A stretch of 37,547 bases of DNA from an uncultured Clostridium sp. Its GTDB lineage: Bacteria > Bacillota > Clostridia > TANB77 > CAG-508. Positions 7,854 to 16,183 of this stretch are shown here, piece by piece. A program made the translations under genes and the position numbers. Below the pieces are notes generated by a model. The model was given only the letters and a program-made list of their open reading frames with translations. It did no database searches and was not told where the DNA came from. The stretch is from assembly GCA_900556975.1 (NCBI GenBank), contig USQZ01000012.1, positions 1 through 37,547 on the forward strand. Reading direction: 5' to 3'. The first letter of the stretch is position 1. Every line of letters starts with the position of its first letter.

Positions 7854-9035
7854 TTAATTTATTTTTTTAAACTCATTAAAAGCAAATTCTTCTGATATAT
7901 CTATATAATCATCAGTAACTTCGCTATCTTCAACATGACCAGCAAAATATTGTATAGCATCTTTATCCATATGTGCTTCTTTCCATTGTGTAATTCTGTC
8001 ATGTCTTAATCTGTGATTGTGCAAACTTAGATTAGATATATTATATTTTTCATTTATTCTTCTTAACCAAGCATTTATTTCTTTATCACTTATAAAAGTA
8101 TTTTTTTTATAATCCCAAAACAATAAGCCATATATATTTGTTATATTGTCAGACAATTCTTCATTTAATATATCTTTTAATTCTGTATCGATAGGAAAAT
8201 ATCTTTCTCCTTCATCTATTTTGGTTGCTTTATTATAAGTTTTTGTATGTTCACCAAGAATAGTATTATTTTTTTCATCTCTCGTAAGTGTGTTATGAAT
8301 ATGCAGTTTGTTTTCATTTTGGTTGATATCATTAATCGAACGTGCTAATACTTCACCAATTCTCATTCCTGTTAGCCATTCCATTTTTACTATATTACGA
8401 TATTTATGATTTTTTTCTTCATTATCTAATATATTGTTTAATTTTATTCTTTCAGATGCAGTAAGAGGAAAAATTTTCTTAGTTCCTATTTCAGAAATCG
8501 GCTTTTTTAAATTTTCGTCATTCATAATATTATATCTAATTAAGCCAACAGAGGGAGACGATGCAATCGAAAATGCTTTTTTTAATAATCTCCACATTCT
8601 GTCAATACCAGAATTAGCATATTTTTTCATATTTTCTTTTGATTTTTGAATATCAGATAAAGAAACTTTTTGTATAGGTTTGTTAATAAAATTAGAACAA
8701 CATTTTTCAAGTTGCTTTAAAGTGTCAGTATCTCTAGAATAAGTAGTCCCTTGAGTAATACCATCATTAAACTTTTGTTCAATATGTTCTTCAATAATAT
8801 TTCTAACAGTATCTTTTCTTTTTTCAATATAAGAACCATCATTTAAACTATTTTTTAAAGCAGTAACTCTGGCTTTAAATTCTCTAACAGTTTCTTTTTT
8901 TCTTTGTTTCATTGTATTTCTTTTTCCATTATAATAATACTGGTAAACCCAACATTTTAATTTTTCACTATAATATAATGTTCCTTCTCCATTTCCAACT
9001 GATTTTGTTCTTTTATTTCTTCTTTCTTTTTCCAT
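7854..9035 (-). CDS. int: Phage tyrosine integrase
   Basis: The 393-residue protein has an N-terminal AP2-like arm-binding domain (CWVYQYYYNGKRNT), a SAM-like core-binding domain, and a catalytic domain with Arg225 (TGMRIGEV), the His341-x-x-Arg344 box (HRLRHD), His367 (AGH) and nucleophile Tyr377 (DDYID). All canonical tyrosine recombinase residues are present. It would integrate and excise the phage at the adjacent tRNA-Leu. An upstream in-frame ATG at 9053 contains the AGGAG ribosome binding site itself, so the start is the ATG at 9035. It is transcribed toward the tRNA. Confidence 0.95.
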   Translation of the reverse strand: MEKERRNKRTKSVGNGEGTLYYSEKLKCWVYQYYYNGKRNTMKQRKKETVREFKARVTALKNSLNDGSYIEKRKDTVRNIIEEHIEQKFNDGITQGTTYSRDTDTLKQLEKCCSNFINKPIQKVSLSDIQKSKENMKKYANSGIDRMWRLLKKAFSIASSPSVGLIRYNIMNDENLKKPISEIGTKKIFPLTASERIKLNNILDNEEKNHKYRNIVKMEWLTGMRIGEVLARSINDINQNENKLHIHNTLTRDEKNNTILGEHTKTYNKATKIDEGERYFPIDTELKDILNEELSDNITNIYGLLFWDYKKNTFISDKEINAWLRRINEKYNISNLSLHNHRLRHDRITQWKEAHMDKDAIQYFAGHVEDSEVTDDYIDISEEFAFNEFKKIN

Positions 9036-9122
9036 AATAAAAACTCCTTTCAAATTACTTCAAAAAGAGTTGCATTCTTATTAAAAATAATGTATAATAA
9101 AAATGTAAATGCTTTTCGAAGC

Positions 9123-9146
9123 GTTTAATGTGTATTAGATAATGTG
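9123..9146 (-). repeat. 24-bp direct repeat, copy 1
   Basis: A 24-nt sequence beginning GTTTAATGTGTATTAGATAA and ending TGTG is identical at 29141-29164, 20 kb away. Each copy lies about 28-33 nt downstream of the stop codon of a reverse-strand gene. Weak similarity continues for another 15 nt beyond the repeat (GTTTTAG versus GTTGTAG). Confidence 0.8.
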
Positions 9147-9173
9147 TTTGTTTTAGCGGACAGCACATTATCT
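9137..9173 (-). terminator. Hairpin after the zinc-ribbon membrane gene
   Basis: AGATAATGTG (9137-9146) pairs perfectly with CACATTATCT (9164-9173), a 10-bp stem overlapping copy 1 of the 24-bp repeat. It sits at the stop codon of the reverse-strand gene 9174-9506 and upstream of the integrase. It is a possible terminator, although a strong U tract is lacking. Confidence 0.5.
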
Positions 9174-9506
9174 TTATTTATTTTTTATATTTTCTAACAA
9201 TTGTATTATTTCAGCAAATCCGTCTAGTAGAATACTTGTGATAAAAATTATAAAGGCTTCTATTAAAGCAGATATAAAGCCAATAAAAAATCCGTAAGTA
9301 TAAATAAAAGCAAATAATAAAATTACAGTTCCAATATATCCAATTATTTTTATAATTGTAGATACTCTTTTAATAGTAGTAGCCACATGATTTTCAACAT
9401 TTTTTAGTTCAATAACATCATTTTTGTATTTTTGATAACACTCATAACAATAACCATTAGTTAATTCACTTTCCATACATTCTTTTTTACACTTCTTGCA
9501 TTGCAT
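9174..9506 (-). CDS. Zinc-ribbon membrane protein, unknown function
   Basis: The 110-residue product begins with a zinc ribbon (CKKCKKEC about residues 3-10, then CYEC about 20-23), followed by a linker and one long or two adjacent hydrophobic segments (about 50-95) that predict membrane insertion. The gene lies between the repressor and integrase genes, a usual place for superinfection-exclusion or lysogenic-conversion genes in phages of Bacillota, but no homologue is recognised. It probably shares the leftward repressor transcript (17-nt gap). Confidence 0.65.
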   Translation of the reverse strand: MQCKKCKKECMESELTNGYCYECYQKYKNDVIELKNVENHVATTIKRVSTIIKIIGYIGTVILLFAFIYTYGFFIGFISALIEAFIIFITSILLDGFAEIIQLLENIKNK

Positions 9507-9522
9507 AATTTTATTCTCCTTT

Positions 9523-10446
9523 CTAAACTTTCCCTTGATAAGATATTACCTTACCAATAATTTCAACATCTTTTTCTCTTGGATTATATATTTGTAATTG
9601 ATGTTCTGGATTAGTAGACATTGGTTGTAATATAATTAAACCATTTTCATTTTTGTATTTTTTCACAGTTGCTTCACCATTAATTAATATGACACCAATT
9701 TCGTCATTTTCTAAATCAGATTGTTTTTGAACAAGTATAATATCTCCCTCATGAAATTTTAAATTCATACTATCGCCTTGGACAGTTAAATAAAAATAAG
9801 TATAGCCTTGTTTTATTTGTGAAGACGGAGCGTAAGCATAACTAACAATATTTTCTACTGCTAATAATGGCATTCCAGCAGAGATTTTTCCAACAACAGG
9901 AATTTCAACAACTGTATCAGCAGAAGGGAAAACATTGCTATCAACAGACTTTGAATAATTGGAGGAAACAATATCTTCTTTATTCAAAAGTTTTAACATG
10001 TTAATAAAATCTTTATCAATTATATTAGTATTTTTTTTCATTTCCTCAATAGAAGTATTGATATTTATGGGCTTTTGAGATATATAATCCATATAAGCCT
10101 TAAAAATAATTGAATTTGGTTTATCAAAGTTTAGACTATCAATTTTTTGCTCTACAATCCATTTATTCAACAAATTATCATATTCATTAGAGGATAAATT
10201 TAATTTGGATAATTCAACTTCAATTTCTCTTGTAGGATTTTTCATAGTTGTCCTTCCCATTAAATAATCCATAGATACATTAAAAAATTCACATATTTTT
10301 AATTTTGCATCGTCACTAGGTTTTCTTCTACCTTGTTCAATCATTCCCATCATACTAGGGGATATTCCAAGCATTTCTGCTAATTCAGGTTGACTAATAT
10401 TTCTGGAAATTCTTAGTTTTTTTATAATTTCTCCTATCTTTTCCAT
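9523..10446 (-). CDS. CI-type phage repressor with S24 autoprotease domain
   Basis: Residues 1-65 form an XRE-type helix-turn-helix (ISQPELAEMLGISPSMMGMI). Residues about 185-307 form a LexA/CI-type S24 peptidase: cleavage site Ala190-Gly191 in KISAGMPL, nucleophile Ser226 in GDSMN, and general base Lys in EATVKKY (262/263). It should maintain lysogeny by binding the ACAC-N5-GTGT operators and self-cleave upon RecA activation in the SOS response. It is expressed leftward from a consensus promoter (10472-10500) with an operator inside the spacer. A GGAGG ribosome binding site precedes the start. Confidence 0.95.
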   Translation of the reverse strand: MEKIGEIIKKLRISRNISQPELAEMLGISPSMMGMIEQGRRKPSDDAKLKICEFFNVSMDYLMGRTTMKNPTREIEVELSKLNLSSNEYDNLLNKWIVEQKIDSLNFDKPNSIIFKAYMDYISQKPININTSIEEMKKNTNIIDKDFINMLKLLNKEDIVSSNYSKSVDSNVFPSADTVVEIPVVGKISAGMPLLAVENIVSYAYAPSSQIKQGYTYFYLTVQGDSMNLKFHEGDIILVQKQSDLENDEIGVILINGEATVKKYKNENGLIILQPMSTNPEHQLQIYNPREKDVEIIGKVISYQGKV

Positions 10447-10471
10447 ATAGTACCTCCTTTACATATATTAT

Positions 10472-10500
10472 ATAATAACACACAATATGTGTAATGTCAA
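10472..10500 (-). promoter_or_regulatory. Leftward repressor promoter with operator O1
   Basis: On the reverse strand: TTGACA (10500-10495), 17-nt spacer, TATTAT (10477-10472). The palindrome ACACAATATGTGT (10480-10492) lies wholly inside the spacer, so repressor or Cro binding would block polymerase. Confidence 0.85.
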
Positions 10501-10535
10501 CAAAATAAAAAAAATAAAATTTTTTTAAAAAATAC

Positions 10536-10564
10536 TTGACAATACACAAAAAGTGTAATAATAT
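10536..10564 (+). promoter_or_regulatory. Rightward early promoter with operator O2
   Basis: TTGACA (10536-10541), 17-nt spacer, TAATAT (10559-10564). The palindrome ACACAAAAAGTGT (10544-10556) occupies the spacer exactly as O1 does in the leftward promoter. Drives the Cro-like gene and the early operon. Confidence 0.85.
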
Positions 10565-10575
10565 ATATGCGAACT

Positions 10576-10588
10576 ACACAATAAGTGT
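10576..10588. promoter_or_regulatory. Operator O3
   Basis: ACACAATAAGTGT, third copy of the 13-bp operator ACAC-N5-GTGT, located at or just after the expected transcription start of the rightward promoter and 8 nt before the Cro-gene ribosome binding site. Confidence 0.8.
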
Positions 10589-10603
10589 ATTGAAAGGAGA
10601 ATT

Positions 10604-10828
10604 ATGGAATACTTAAAAGACTTAAGGAAAAGCCTAAATCTTAGCAAAAGAGAAATGGCTAAAAAAATTGGAATTTCATTTTCATATTATGAAAAAATAG
10701 AAAGCGGAGAAAGATATGCAAGTAGAAATTTTTTGATTAAATTAAAACAAAAATTTCCTCAATTTGATATGAATATTTTTTTTAGTCAACAATACACAAA
10801 TAGTGTATCAAAGGAGGGAAAAATATGA
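10604..10828 (+). CDS. Cro-like HTH regulator
   Basis: A 74-residue protein almost entirely made of an XRE-type helix-turn-helix (LNLSKREMAKKIGISFSYYE with KIESGERYAS). It is divergent from the CI-like repressor across a shared operator region, the classic position of Cro. It would bind the same ACAC-N5-GTGT sites and favour lytic growth. AAAGGAG precedes the start. Its 3' end contains a fourth operator, and its TGA stop overlaps the next start codon (ATGA). Confidence 0.88.
   Translation: MEYLKDLRKSLNLSKREMAKKIGISFSYYEKIESGERYASRNFLIKLKQKFPQFDMNIFFSQQYTNSVSKEGKI
10794..10806. promoter_or_regulatory. Operator O4 inside the Cro gene
   Basis: ACACAAATAGTGT fits the operator consensus and lies within the last codons of the Cro-like gene, 18 nt upstream of the next start codon. 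No clear promoter overlaps it, so it may be a roadblock or a looping partner of O1-O3. Confidence 0.65.
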
Positions 10829-10995
10829 AACTTTTAACAAAAAAAGACTTATTAGAACAAATACCATATTGGGGAATACAGACAATAGATAGATTATTTA
10901 GCAGTCCAGATTTTCCATCACAAAAGCAAGGCAAAACACATTTTGTTGAAGAAGAAGCCTTGAAAGAATATTTTAAAGTACATCATGAAAATTAA
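10825..10995 (+). CDS. Small winged-helix DNA-binding protein, excisionase-like
   Basis: A 56-residue protein overlapping the Cro gene by ATGA with a strong AGGAGGG ribosome binding site. LLTKKDLLEQIPYWGIQTID followed by RLF...PDFPSQKQGKTHFVEEEAL resembles the compact winged-helix (MerR/excisionase-like) domain of phage Xis and AlpA-type proteins: an initial helix-turn-helix, a wing (FPSQKQGKTHF) and a final helix with ALKEYF. A role in directing integrase or in transcription is inferred from the fold and place only. Confidence 0.6.
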   Translation: MKLLTKKDLLEQIPYWGIQTIDRLFSSPDFPSQKQGKTHFVEEEALKEYFKVHHEN

Positions 10996-11031
10996 CATAT
11001 ATAAGAAATTCAATGAAAGGGGGAAAAGAAT

Positions 11032-11244
11032 ATGTTAGTAATTAAAATAGCATTATTAGTAGCAATACTCATTACAATTGTTGGTGTATGTTTTGATATA
11101 TATTCTAAAGTAAAAGAAATCAAAGAACAAAAAACTAAAAAAGCAATAAAAGATTTACTAAACTTAGCAATATTATCAGCATTGACAGAAGAATTAGGCA
11201 AAAATTTAAAAGAAAATAACGAAAAAACAGAAAAGAACAAATAG
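11032..11244 (+). CDS. Small membrane protein
   Basis: The 70-residue product has an N-terminal hydrophobic segment (LVIKIALLVAILITIVGVCF, residues 2-21) followed by a charged helical tail rich in Lys and Glu. It has a type-I or single-pass topology without cleavage signal. GGGGGAAAAG precedes the start. It is in the early operon; function unknown. Confidence 0.65.
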   Translation: MLVIKIALLVAILITIVGVCFDIYSKVKEIKEQKTKKAIKDLLNLAILSALTEELGKNLKENNEKTEKNK

Positions 11245-11296
11245 GATACGACTAGAAGAAACTTAATTTATTTTAATTAAGAAAGAAGGTGAAGAT

Positions 11297-11539
11297 ATGT
11301 TCAATATATTCAAGAAAAAATCAAATAAAAAAATTAATAAATCCAATAATAAACAAGATTTAGAAGATTTTATTTTAATTCTAAAACAAATCCAAGAAAT
11401 CAACAATCAAAAGACAATAGGAAAAGGAAGTGTACTAAAGAATTATACACATAAAAAAAATGGAATAGAAAATTCAACAGAGTTAGCAATTGAAAAATAT
11501 ACAAAAAAGATTGAAGAATTAGATAATGCGAATATCTAA
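11297..11539 (+). CDS. Unknown small basic early protein
   Basis: 80 residues, starting MFNIFKKKSNKK, very lysine- and asparagine-rich, predicted mostly helical with a central DFILILKQIQEI helix. There is no recognisable domain. AGAAGGTGAAG lies before the start. Colinear with the early operon. Confidence 0.6.
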   Translation: MFNIFKKKSNKKINKSNNKQDLEDFILILKQIQEINNQKTIGKGSVLKNYTHKKNGIENSTELAIEKYTKKIEELDNANI

Positions 11540-11643
11540 TCCTTTCAGAATTTAAGTAAATTACTTAACATAAGTTTAATACAAAAAATAAAAAAAGTCA
11601 AATACACATTTAAACACTTTGAAAAGTTAAAGGAGATAAAGTT

Positions 11644-12570
11644 ATGAAGATAACAAACAAATTAAATCTTCCTCAACCTTTTGTGGATGCAGTTACAAGA
11701 GAATATCAATATAAAGATAAACAATATAGTGTAACAACCATATTAAAAGATGTAAGAGAAATTTTATTGACCAGAAGGCACAATGATGAAATAGAACAAG
11801 ATGTAGCAGACATGATATGGCTAATATTAGGAACAGCAACACATAGCGTTTTAGAAAATAGTAAAGAGGAAGAAACAGAATTTAAAGAAGAACATTTTGT
11901 AGAAGAAGTAGAAAACGGATACAAACTTTCTGGACAAGCCGATTTATACAATGCAGAAAAGAAAATGATAACAGATTACAAAACTTGTAGTGCTTGGAAG
12001 GTAATATATAACGATTTTGAAGATTATAGAAAACAATTATTAATGTATGCTTGGGCATTTAAAAAAATGGGATTTGAAGTAGAAAAAGGGCAAATTGTAG
12101 CAGTTATGAAGGACCATAACAAAACAAAAGCAAAAGTAGATAGTTCATATCCAGACTACCCAGTAAAAGTAATAGAATTTGTTTTCACAAAAGAAGATTT
12201 TACAGAAATAGAAAATTTTATAAAAGGAAAATTTAAAGAAATAGCAAAATATGAAAATGTACCAGATGATGAATTACCGATTTGCTCACCTGAAAATAGA
12301 TTTAATGAAGGCAATAAATATGCAGTTAAAAAGAAAACAAATAAAAGAGCATTGAAGGTATATGACAATTTGGAGGAAGCAGAAAAACATTTAAAACAAT
12401 TAGAATATAAAGTTATGGATAAAAACACAGGAGAAATAGAAGAAACACGAAATGACTATGAAATAGAAGTAAGAGAAGGACAAGACAAAAAATGTATGGA
12501 TTATTGTAGTTGTTGTAACTTCTGTAGTTATTATAAAGAAAAATATTTAAATAAAGAGGAGGAAGAGTAA
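11644..12570 (+). CDS. PD-(D/E)XK superfamily nuclease
   Basis: The 308-residue protein has the core motifs of RecB/Cas4-like phage exonucleases: a GTATH helix motif (about residue 60), then LSGQADLY (the Asp of the PD motif) and ITDYKT (the D/E-x-K motif), then an EDYRKQLLMYAW helix (Gln/Tyr motif). The C-terminus has a cysteine group (CMDYCSCCNFC) that could hold an iron-sulfur cluster or zinc, as in Cas4/AddB-type enzymes. In this operon it would resect DNA ends for the Rad52-like annealing protein encoded two genes later. AAAGGAG precedes the ATG. Confidence 0.85.
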   Translation: MKITNKLNLPQPFVDAVTREYQYKDKQYSVTTILKDVREILLTRRHNDEIEQDVADMIWLILGTATHSVLENSKEEETEFKEEHFVEEVENGYKLSGQADLYNAEKKMITDYKTCSAWKVIYNDFEDYRKQLLMYAWAFKKMGFEVEKGQIVAVMKDHNKTKAKVDSSYPDYPVKVIEFVFTKEDFTEIENFIKGKFKEIAKYENVPDDELPICSPENRFNEGNKYAVKKKTNKRALKVYDNLEEAEKHLKQLEYKVMDKNTGEIEETRNDYEIEVREGQDKKCMDYCSCCNFCSYYKEKYLNKEEEE

Positions 12571-13028
12571 TGGAAAGCAAATACAATGTTTCAACACAAT
12601 TATATTTAAAAAATGGCAATGAAAATATTAGACTTGGAGAAATAGAAAATATAAGCATAGAAAGAGAATATATAGGAAGTTTTCCTACAGTTAATTTGAG
12701 AGGAATATTAGATGCACCAGGCAAAAATTTAAAAGAATTTAAAAAAATATTTTTAAGTACGCAAAAAGAAGTTCCAATGCCTAAAAAATACATAATAAAT
12801 CATGGGGCAACAGTATTAATATGGGATAATGGAGAAAAAACAGTTGTAAAAAGATGTGCAGATGATGAATTTAATAAAAGATTGGGATTTTTAACGGCAT
12901 TTTTCCAACATTATAGTGGAATGAGTAAAAATAAGGCTAATAAGTTTTTGGCAGAATTAGAAGTTGAAGATGAAGAAAAAGAAGAAATAAAAACAGTCAA
13001 ACCAAAACACATGAAAGGAGATAATTAA
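12570..13028 (+). CDS. Unknown phage recombination-operon protein
   Basis: 152 residues; start overlaps the nuclease stop (TAATG) and AGGAGGAAGAG serves as ribosome binding site. There is no domain I can name. A globular alpha/beta region up to about residue 125 is followed by an acidic-basic tail (EVEDEEKEEIKTVK). Its place between a nuclease and an annealing protein suggests an accessory role in recombination. Confidence 0.65.
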   Translation: MESKYNVSTQLYLKNGNENIRLGEIENISIEREYIGSFPTVNLRGILDAPGKNLKEFKKIFLSTQKEVPMPKKYIINHGATVLIWDNGEKTVVKRCADDEFNKRLGFLTAFFQHYSGMSKNKANKFLAELEVEDEEKEEIKTVKPKHMKGDN

Positions 13029-13438
13029 TGGAAGCTATAAAGCCTAATATTTTAAATATTTATTTTAAGAGAAAAAGAGACAAAATTGATGCAAAATATG
13101 ATAAAGAAATTGAAAAAATTGTGGAACAAGATGAATATCATAAGTTGTTAGATGAGGCAAATACACATCTAAAAGAAATTCTTTCGAAAGATAATGGTAT
13201 ACCAATAGAAGATATATCAGATAGTTATACATTTAAAACAAATAGAGAATTGTTTACAACAAAAACACGAGAAAAACTTAATAAACTTTCTGATGAAGAA
13301 AAGAAAGAAAAAGAAAAGTTAATTAATAAATGTGAAGAAGTTAATGCACAGATAGAATTAACAGATACATATGAAGATAAAATATTTATTTATATGAATT
13401 ATGGAATATTAAACAAAAATAGAAAAATTAATGCATAG
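13028..13438 (+). CDS. Unknown coiled-coil protein
   Basis: 136 residues, highly charged, predicted helical almost throughout (for example KLLDEANTHLKEILSKDNGI and KLSDEEKKEKEKLINKCEEV). It starts at the TAATG overlap of the previous gene with AAAGGAG in front. No family is recognised. Confidence 0.6.
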   Translation: MEAIKPNILNIYFKRKRDKIDAKYDKEIEKIVEQDEYHKLLDEANTHLKEILSKDNGIPIEDISDSYTFKTNRELFTTKTREKLNKLSDEEKKEKEKLINKCEEVNAQIELTDTYEDKIFIYMNYGILNKNRKINA

Positions 13439-13447
13439 GAGGAGAAA

Positions 13448-14248
13448 ATGGAAGATATAAAAATAAGAGCATTAAGAGCAGATGAAATTGAATGTAAAGT
13501 AGCACAAGTTGGAGAAAAAGGAGTTCAATTATTGTTATATAAAGATGCTCGTTGTGATAAGAGAATATTAGATGAAACATTTGGAATAATGGGTTGGGCA
13601 GATTGTTATTCAGAAATAAAAGGCAATTTATATTGCTCAATAATGATTTACGACGAAAAAACAGGAATGTGGATACAAAAACAGGATTGTGGAATTGAAA
13701 GTGCATTTGGAGATAAAGAAAAAGGTGAAGCATCAGATGCATTCAAAAGAGCTTGTTTCAATGTTGGAATTGGTAGAGAACTATATACAAAAATATTTAT
13801 TTGGATAAAGACAGAAACCGTACCAGCTGGAAAAAAGGGAGACAAAACACTTTACAAATTAAAAGACAATTTTCAATCTTGGTTTGTAAGTTATATAGAA
13901 ACTGATAATGAAAAAGAAAAAATAAAATACATAGAAATATCAGATAGTGGAGCAAAAAAAGTTGTATTCAAATGGGGAACAAAAGGACAAATTAAGGCAG
14001 AAAATAGTCAAACTAATATAACTAATACCCAAGCAAATAAAAAACAGCTAGAAACGAATATGAAAACAACAGAACAACCAAAAGTAGTAAATAAAGAACA
14101 ACTAGATGAACTTATAAAAGAAGCAAACCAAAGAGGAGATGTAGTTGTTAAAATAGCACAAGATTGTGGTTATGATAATCCAAGAAAAATAAAAGTAGAA
14201 GATTTTGAAAAAGTAAAAACTGCAATACAAGCAGAAATATTGATGTAG
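13448..14248 (+). CDS. Rad52/Rad22-like single-strand annealing protein
   Basis: Residues about 8-125 match the Rad52-type annealing domain common in phages of Bacillota: RADEIECKVAQVGEKGVQLL, LLYKDARCDKRILDE, MIYDEKTGMWIQKQDCG, and the diagnostic EKGEASDAFKRACFNVGIGR followed by ELYT. It would form rings on single-stranded DNA and anneal complementary strands, working with the upstream nuclease. Residues 180-266 are a linker plus a small helical tail (KEQLDELIKEAN...DFEKV) found in some phage recombinases. GGAGGAG ribosome binding site. Confidence 0.88.
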   Translation: MEDIKIRALRADEIECKVAQVGEKGVQLLLYKDARCDKRILDETFGIMGWADCYSEIKGNLYCSIMIYDEKTGMWIQKQDCGIESAFGDKEKGEASDAFKRACFNVGIGRELYTKIFIWIKTETVPAGKKGDKTLYKLKDNFQSWFVSYIETDNEKEKIKYIEISDSGAKKVVFKWGTKGQIKAENSQTNITNTQANKKQLETNMKTTEQPKVVNKEQLDELIKEANQRGDVVVKIAQDCGYDNPRKIKVEDFEKVKTAIQAEILM

Positions 14249-14260
14249 GAGGAAGAAAAA

Positions 14261-14548
14261 ATGAACAATCAAGAATTTGTAAATAAAGCAAAAGAATTAG
14301 TAAAAGATTATTCAATAGAACATTTAGATAAAACAGATGAAATACCAGAATTTGAGGTATATATTGTATGGCTATGCAAGACATTGCAAAATGGAAAAGT
14401 TCTATTAAGTACATCGTTAACAGATGGAATGTATTATGAAATTACATATAACGGAGATAAAAACGAAATTTATTTTGATGCTTATAAAAAATTTGAAAAT
14501 AAATGTATAAAAATTGAAGAAGGAGAAGGAGGAGCAGTTGAATGCTAA
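14261..14548 (+). CDS. Unknown 95-residue early protein
   Basis: GGAGGAAG ribosome binding site, 95 residues with an alpha-beta pattern (EFEVYIVWLCKTLQNGKVLL then DGMYYEITYNGDKNEIYFDA). The strands suggest a small beta-sheet domain that could bind nucleic acid or another protein. It overlaps the following SSB-like gene by 7 nt, which implies translational coupling. Confidence 0.65.
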   Translation: MNNQEFVNKAKELVKDYSIEHLDKTDEIPEFEVYIVWLCKTLQNGKVLLSTSLTDGMYYEITYNGDKNEIYFDAYKKFENKCIKIEEGEGGAVEC

Positions 14549-14886
14549 ATATAACAGGAGAACAAATAATATTTAAAAATAAAAGTAATACAGGTTATTA
14601 CGCTACTATTAGTCATAAAATGAAAGATGGTACATATGAAAAGAACTTTATGACAGTAGGGTTTAGAAAAGGAGTAGAAGTTGATAACTTTACAAAAATA
14701 AATATAAAAAATGGTTTTTTGACACTATGTTCGTATCAAAATGAAAATGGAGAAACTATAAAAAAATTTAAAATAATGGTTTTAGATTTTGATGTATTAG
14801 AAACACATTCAAATAATGAAAATACTGAAAATGCACCTGATGATGAAATGTCTGATATTTATCCAGATGATGACTTGCCTTTTTAA
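14542..14886 (+). CDS. SSB-like single-stranded DNA-binding protein
   Basis: 114 residues. The body is a predicted beta-rich OB-fold of the phage SSB/DUF3127-like kind, and the C-terminus is an acidic linker ending YPDDDLPF, the classic SSB tail that recruits replication and repair enzymes. Shorter than bacterial SSB (about 160 residues). Its position beside the Rad52-like gene and before the replication initiator fits. Confidence 0.8.
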   Translation: MLNITGEQIIFKNKSNTGYYATISHKMKDGTYEKNFMTVGFRKGVEVDNFTKINIKNGFLTLCSYQNENGETIKKFKIMVLDFDVLETHSNNENTENAPDDEMSDIYPDDDLPF

Positions 14887-14901
14887 GAGGTGAGTTGTCT
14901 A

Positions 14902-15624
14902 ATGGAACATAGTTTTAATATAGAAATAGCCCAAAAATATGGAATTAAAGAAGCAATAATGCTAAATAATTTATATTTTTGGATTGAAAAAAATAGAGCA
15001 AATAATAAACATATATATGATGGACATGTTTGGACCTATAACAGTTGTAAGGCATTTTCCAATTTATTTCCATATTTAACAGAAAAACAAATAAGAAATA
15101 CATTAGATAATCTATTAAAGGAAGATTTAATAATAAAAGGAAATTATAATAAATTATCATATGATAGAACTTTATGGTATGCAATTACAGACAAAGGATA
15201 TTCCATTTTACAAAATGGTCAAATGGATTTGCCCAAAAAGGCAAATGGAAGTGCCGAAAATGTCAAACCTATACCAGATATAAACACAGATAAAGATAAT
15301 ATATGTTCTTCTTTAGCAGAAGACTTTAACAAACTATGGAAGATATATCCAAGAAAAGATGGAAAAAATCAAGCATTTAATCATTATAAGGCTTGGATAA
15401 ATGGAAAGTCCTATGCTGGTAAAATAGAAAAATTAACAAATCCAGAAATGTGGTATGCAATAAGAATTTATCAATGCAATATAAAGAAAAATAAAACAGA
15501 AAAACAATATATCAAAATGGGTTCAACATTTTTTAATGAAGCAATATATGAATATGCAAGTTATTATAGAGAAAATCCACAAGGTTGGGAGAAGAAAATA
15601 AAGGAGATATTAGAAAATGAATAA
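14902..15624 (+). CDS. Phage replication initiator/replisome organiser-like protein
   Basis: The 240-residue product has an N-terminal winged-helix region of the phage RepO/DnaD-N kind (FNIEIAQKYGIKEAIMLNNL, then TEKQIRNTLDNLLKEDLIIK and LWYAITDKG) and a C-terminal domain (about 135-235: FNKLWKIYPRKDGKNQAFNH with KAW and FFNEAIYEY) found in phage replication proteins. It probably binds the phage origin and loads the helicase encoded downstream. A GTG at 14890 overlaps the ribosome binding site AGAGGTGAG; the ATG at 14902 is the likely start. Confidence 0.8.
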   Translation: MEHSFNIEIAQKYGIKEAIMLNNLYFWIEKNRANNKHIYDGHVWTYNSCKAFSNLFPYLTEKQIRNTLDNLLKEDLIIKGNYNKLSYDRTLWYAITDKGYSILQNGQMDLPKKANGSAENVKPIPDINTDKDNICSSLAEDFNKLWKIYPRKDGKNQAFNHYKAWINGKSYAGKIEKLTNPEMWYAIRIYQCNIKKNKTEKQYIKMGSTFFNEAIYEYASYYRENPQGWEKKIKEILENE

Positions 15625-16183
15625 TCCTAAAGAAATAAAAGAATTATTAAAACCAACTTTGGTGGCAAGATATTATTTAGGAAATCCAGATAAAACTACA
15701 AGAGATAAAATATGGTATAAATCTCCTTGGAGAAATGAAAGAACAGCATCATTTATGGTAGATGATAATGCAGGATTTCATGATTTTGGAGAAAACTGGC
15801 ATGGAGACATAATGGATTTTGTTGGTAGATATTACAATACAGATTTAATAAATGCAATGAAAATACTAACATCCGATTTTAATTTACCAGAAGATGAAAA
15901 AATATCGCAAGACTTAAAAAAATACTTAAAACAACAAAAAGATGAAGAAAGAAAAATACAACAAGCAATTGAGAATTGGTTTAAAACAACTTTAAGTAGC
16001 CTATGTGATAAATTACACTACTGGCAAAAAAAAATACCAAATTTAAAGGGATATGAGTTAGCAGAAGCATATTCAAAAGAACAATATATTGATTATTTGA
16101 TAGATATTTTTATAAATGCAAAAGACGATGAAAAGATAGAATTATACAAAAGTAGAGAGGAGATACAAAGATGTGGAGATTAA
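15617..16183 (+). CDS. CHC2-like primase N-terminal domain without zinc ligands
   Basis: 188 residues. Residues about 30-75 (WYKSPWRNERTASFMVDDNA, then FHDFGENWHGDIMDFVGRYY) align with the DnaG CHC2 zinc-finger pattern CPFHNEKTPSF...GGDVIDFV, but the zinc-binding cysteines are replaced (Lys/Ser-Pro-Trp and Asp-Phe-Gly-Glu). Phage versions of this kind are common. No TOPRIM domain follows, so priming activity would need another subunit; DNA recognition or helicase partnering is more likely. It overlaps the upstream gene by 8 nt and the helicase by 11 nt. Confidence 0.75.
   Translation: MNNPKEIKELLKPTLVARYYLGNPDKTTRDKIWYKSPWRNERTASFMVDDNAGFHDFGENWHGDIMDFVGRYYNTDLINAMKILTSDFNLPEDEKISQDLKKYLKQQKDEERKIQQAIENWFKTTLSSLCDKLHYWQKKIPNLKGYELAEAYSKEQYIDYLIDIFINAKDDEKIELYKSREEIQRCGD

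Noticed and set aside
11706..12793. Long reverse-strand frames opposite the nuclease and recombination genes.
   Set aside because: They are shadows of A-rich coding sequence, giving Phe/Leu/Ser-rich translations without starts or domains.
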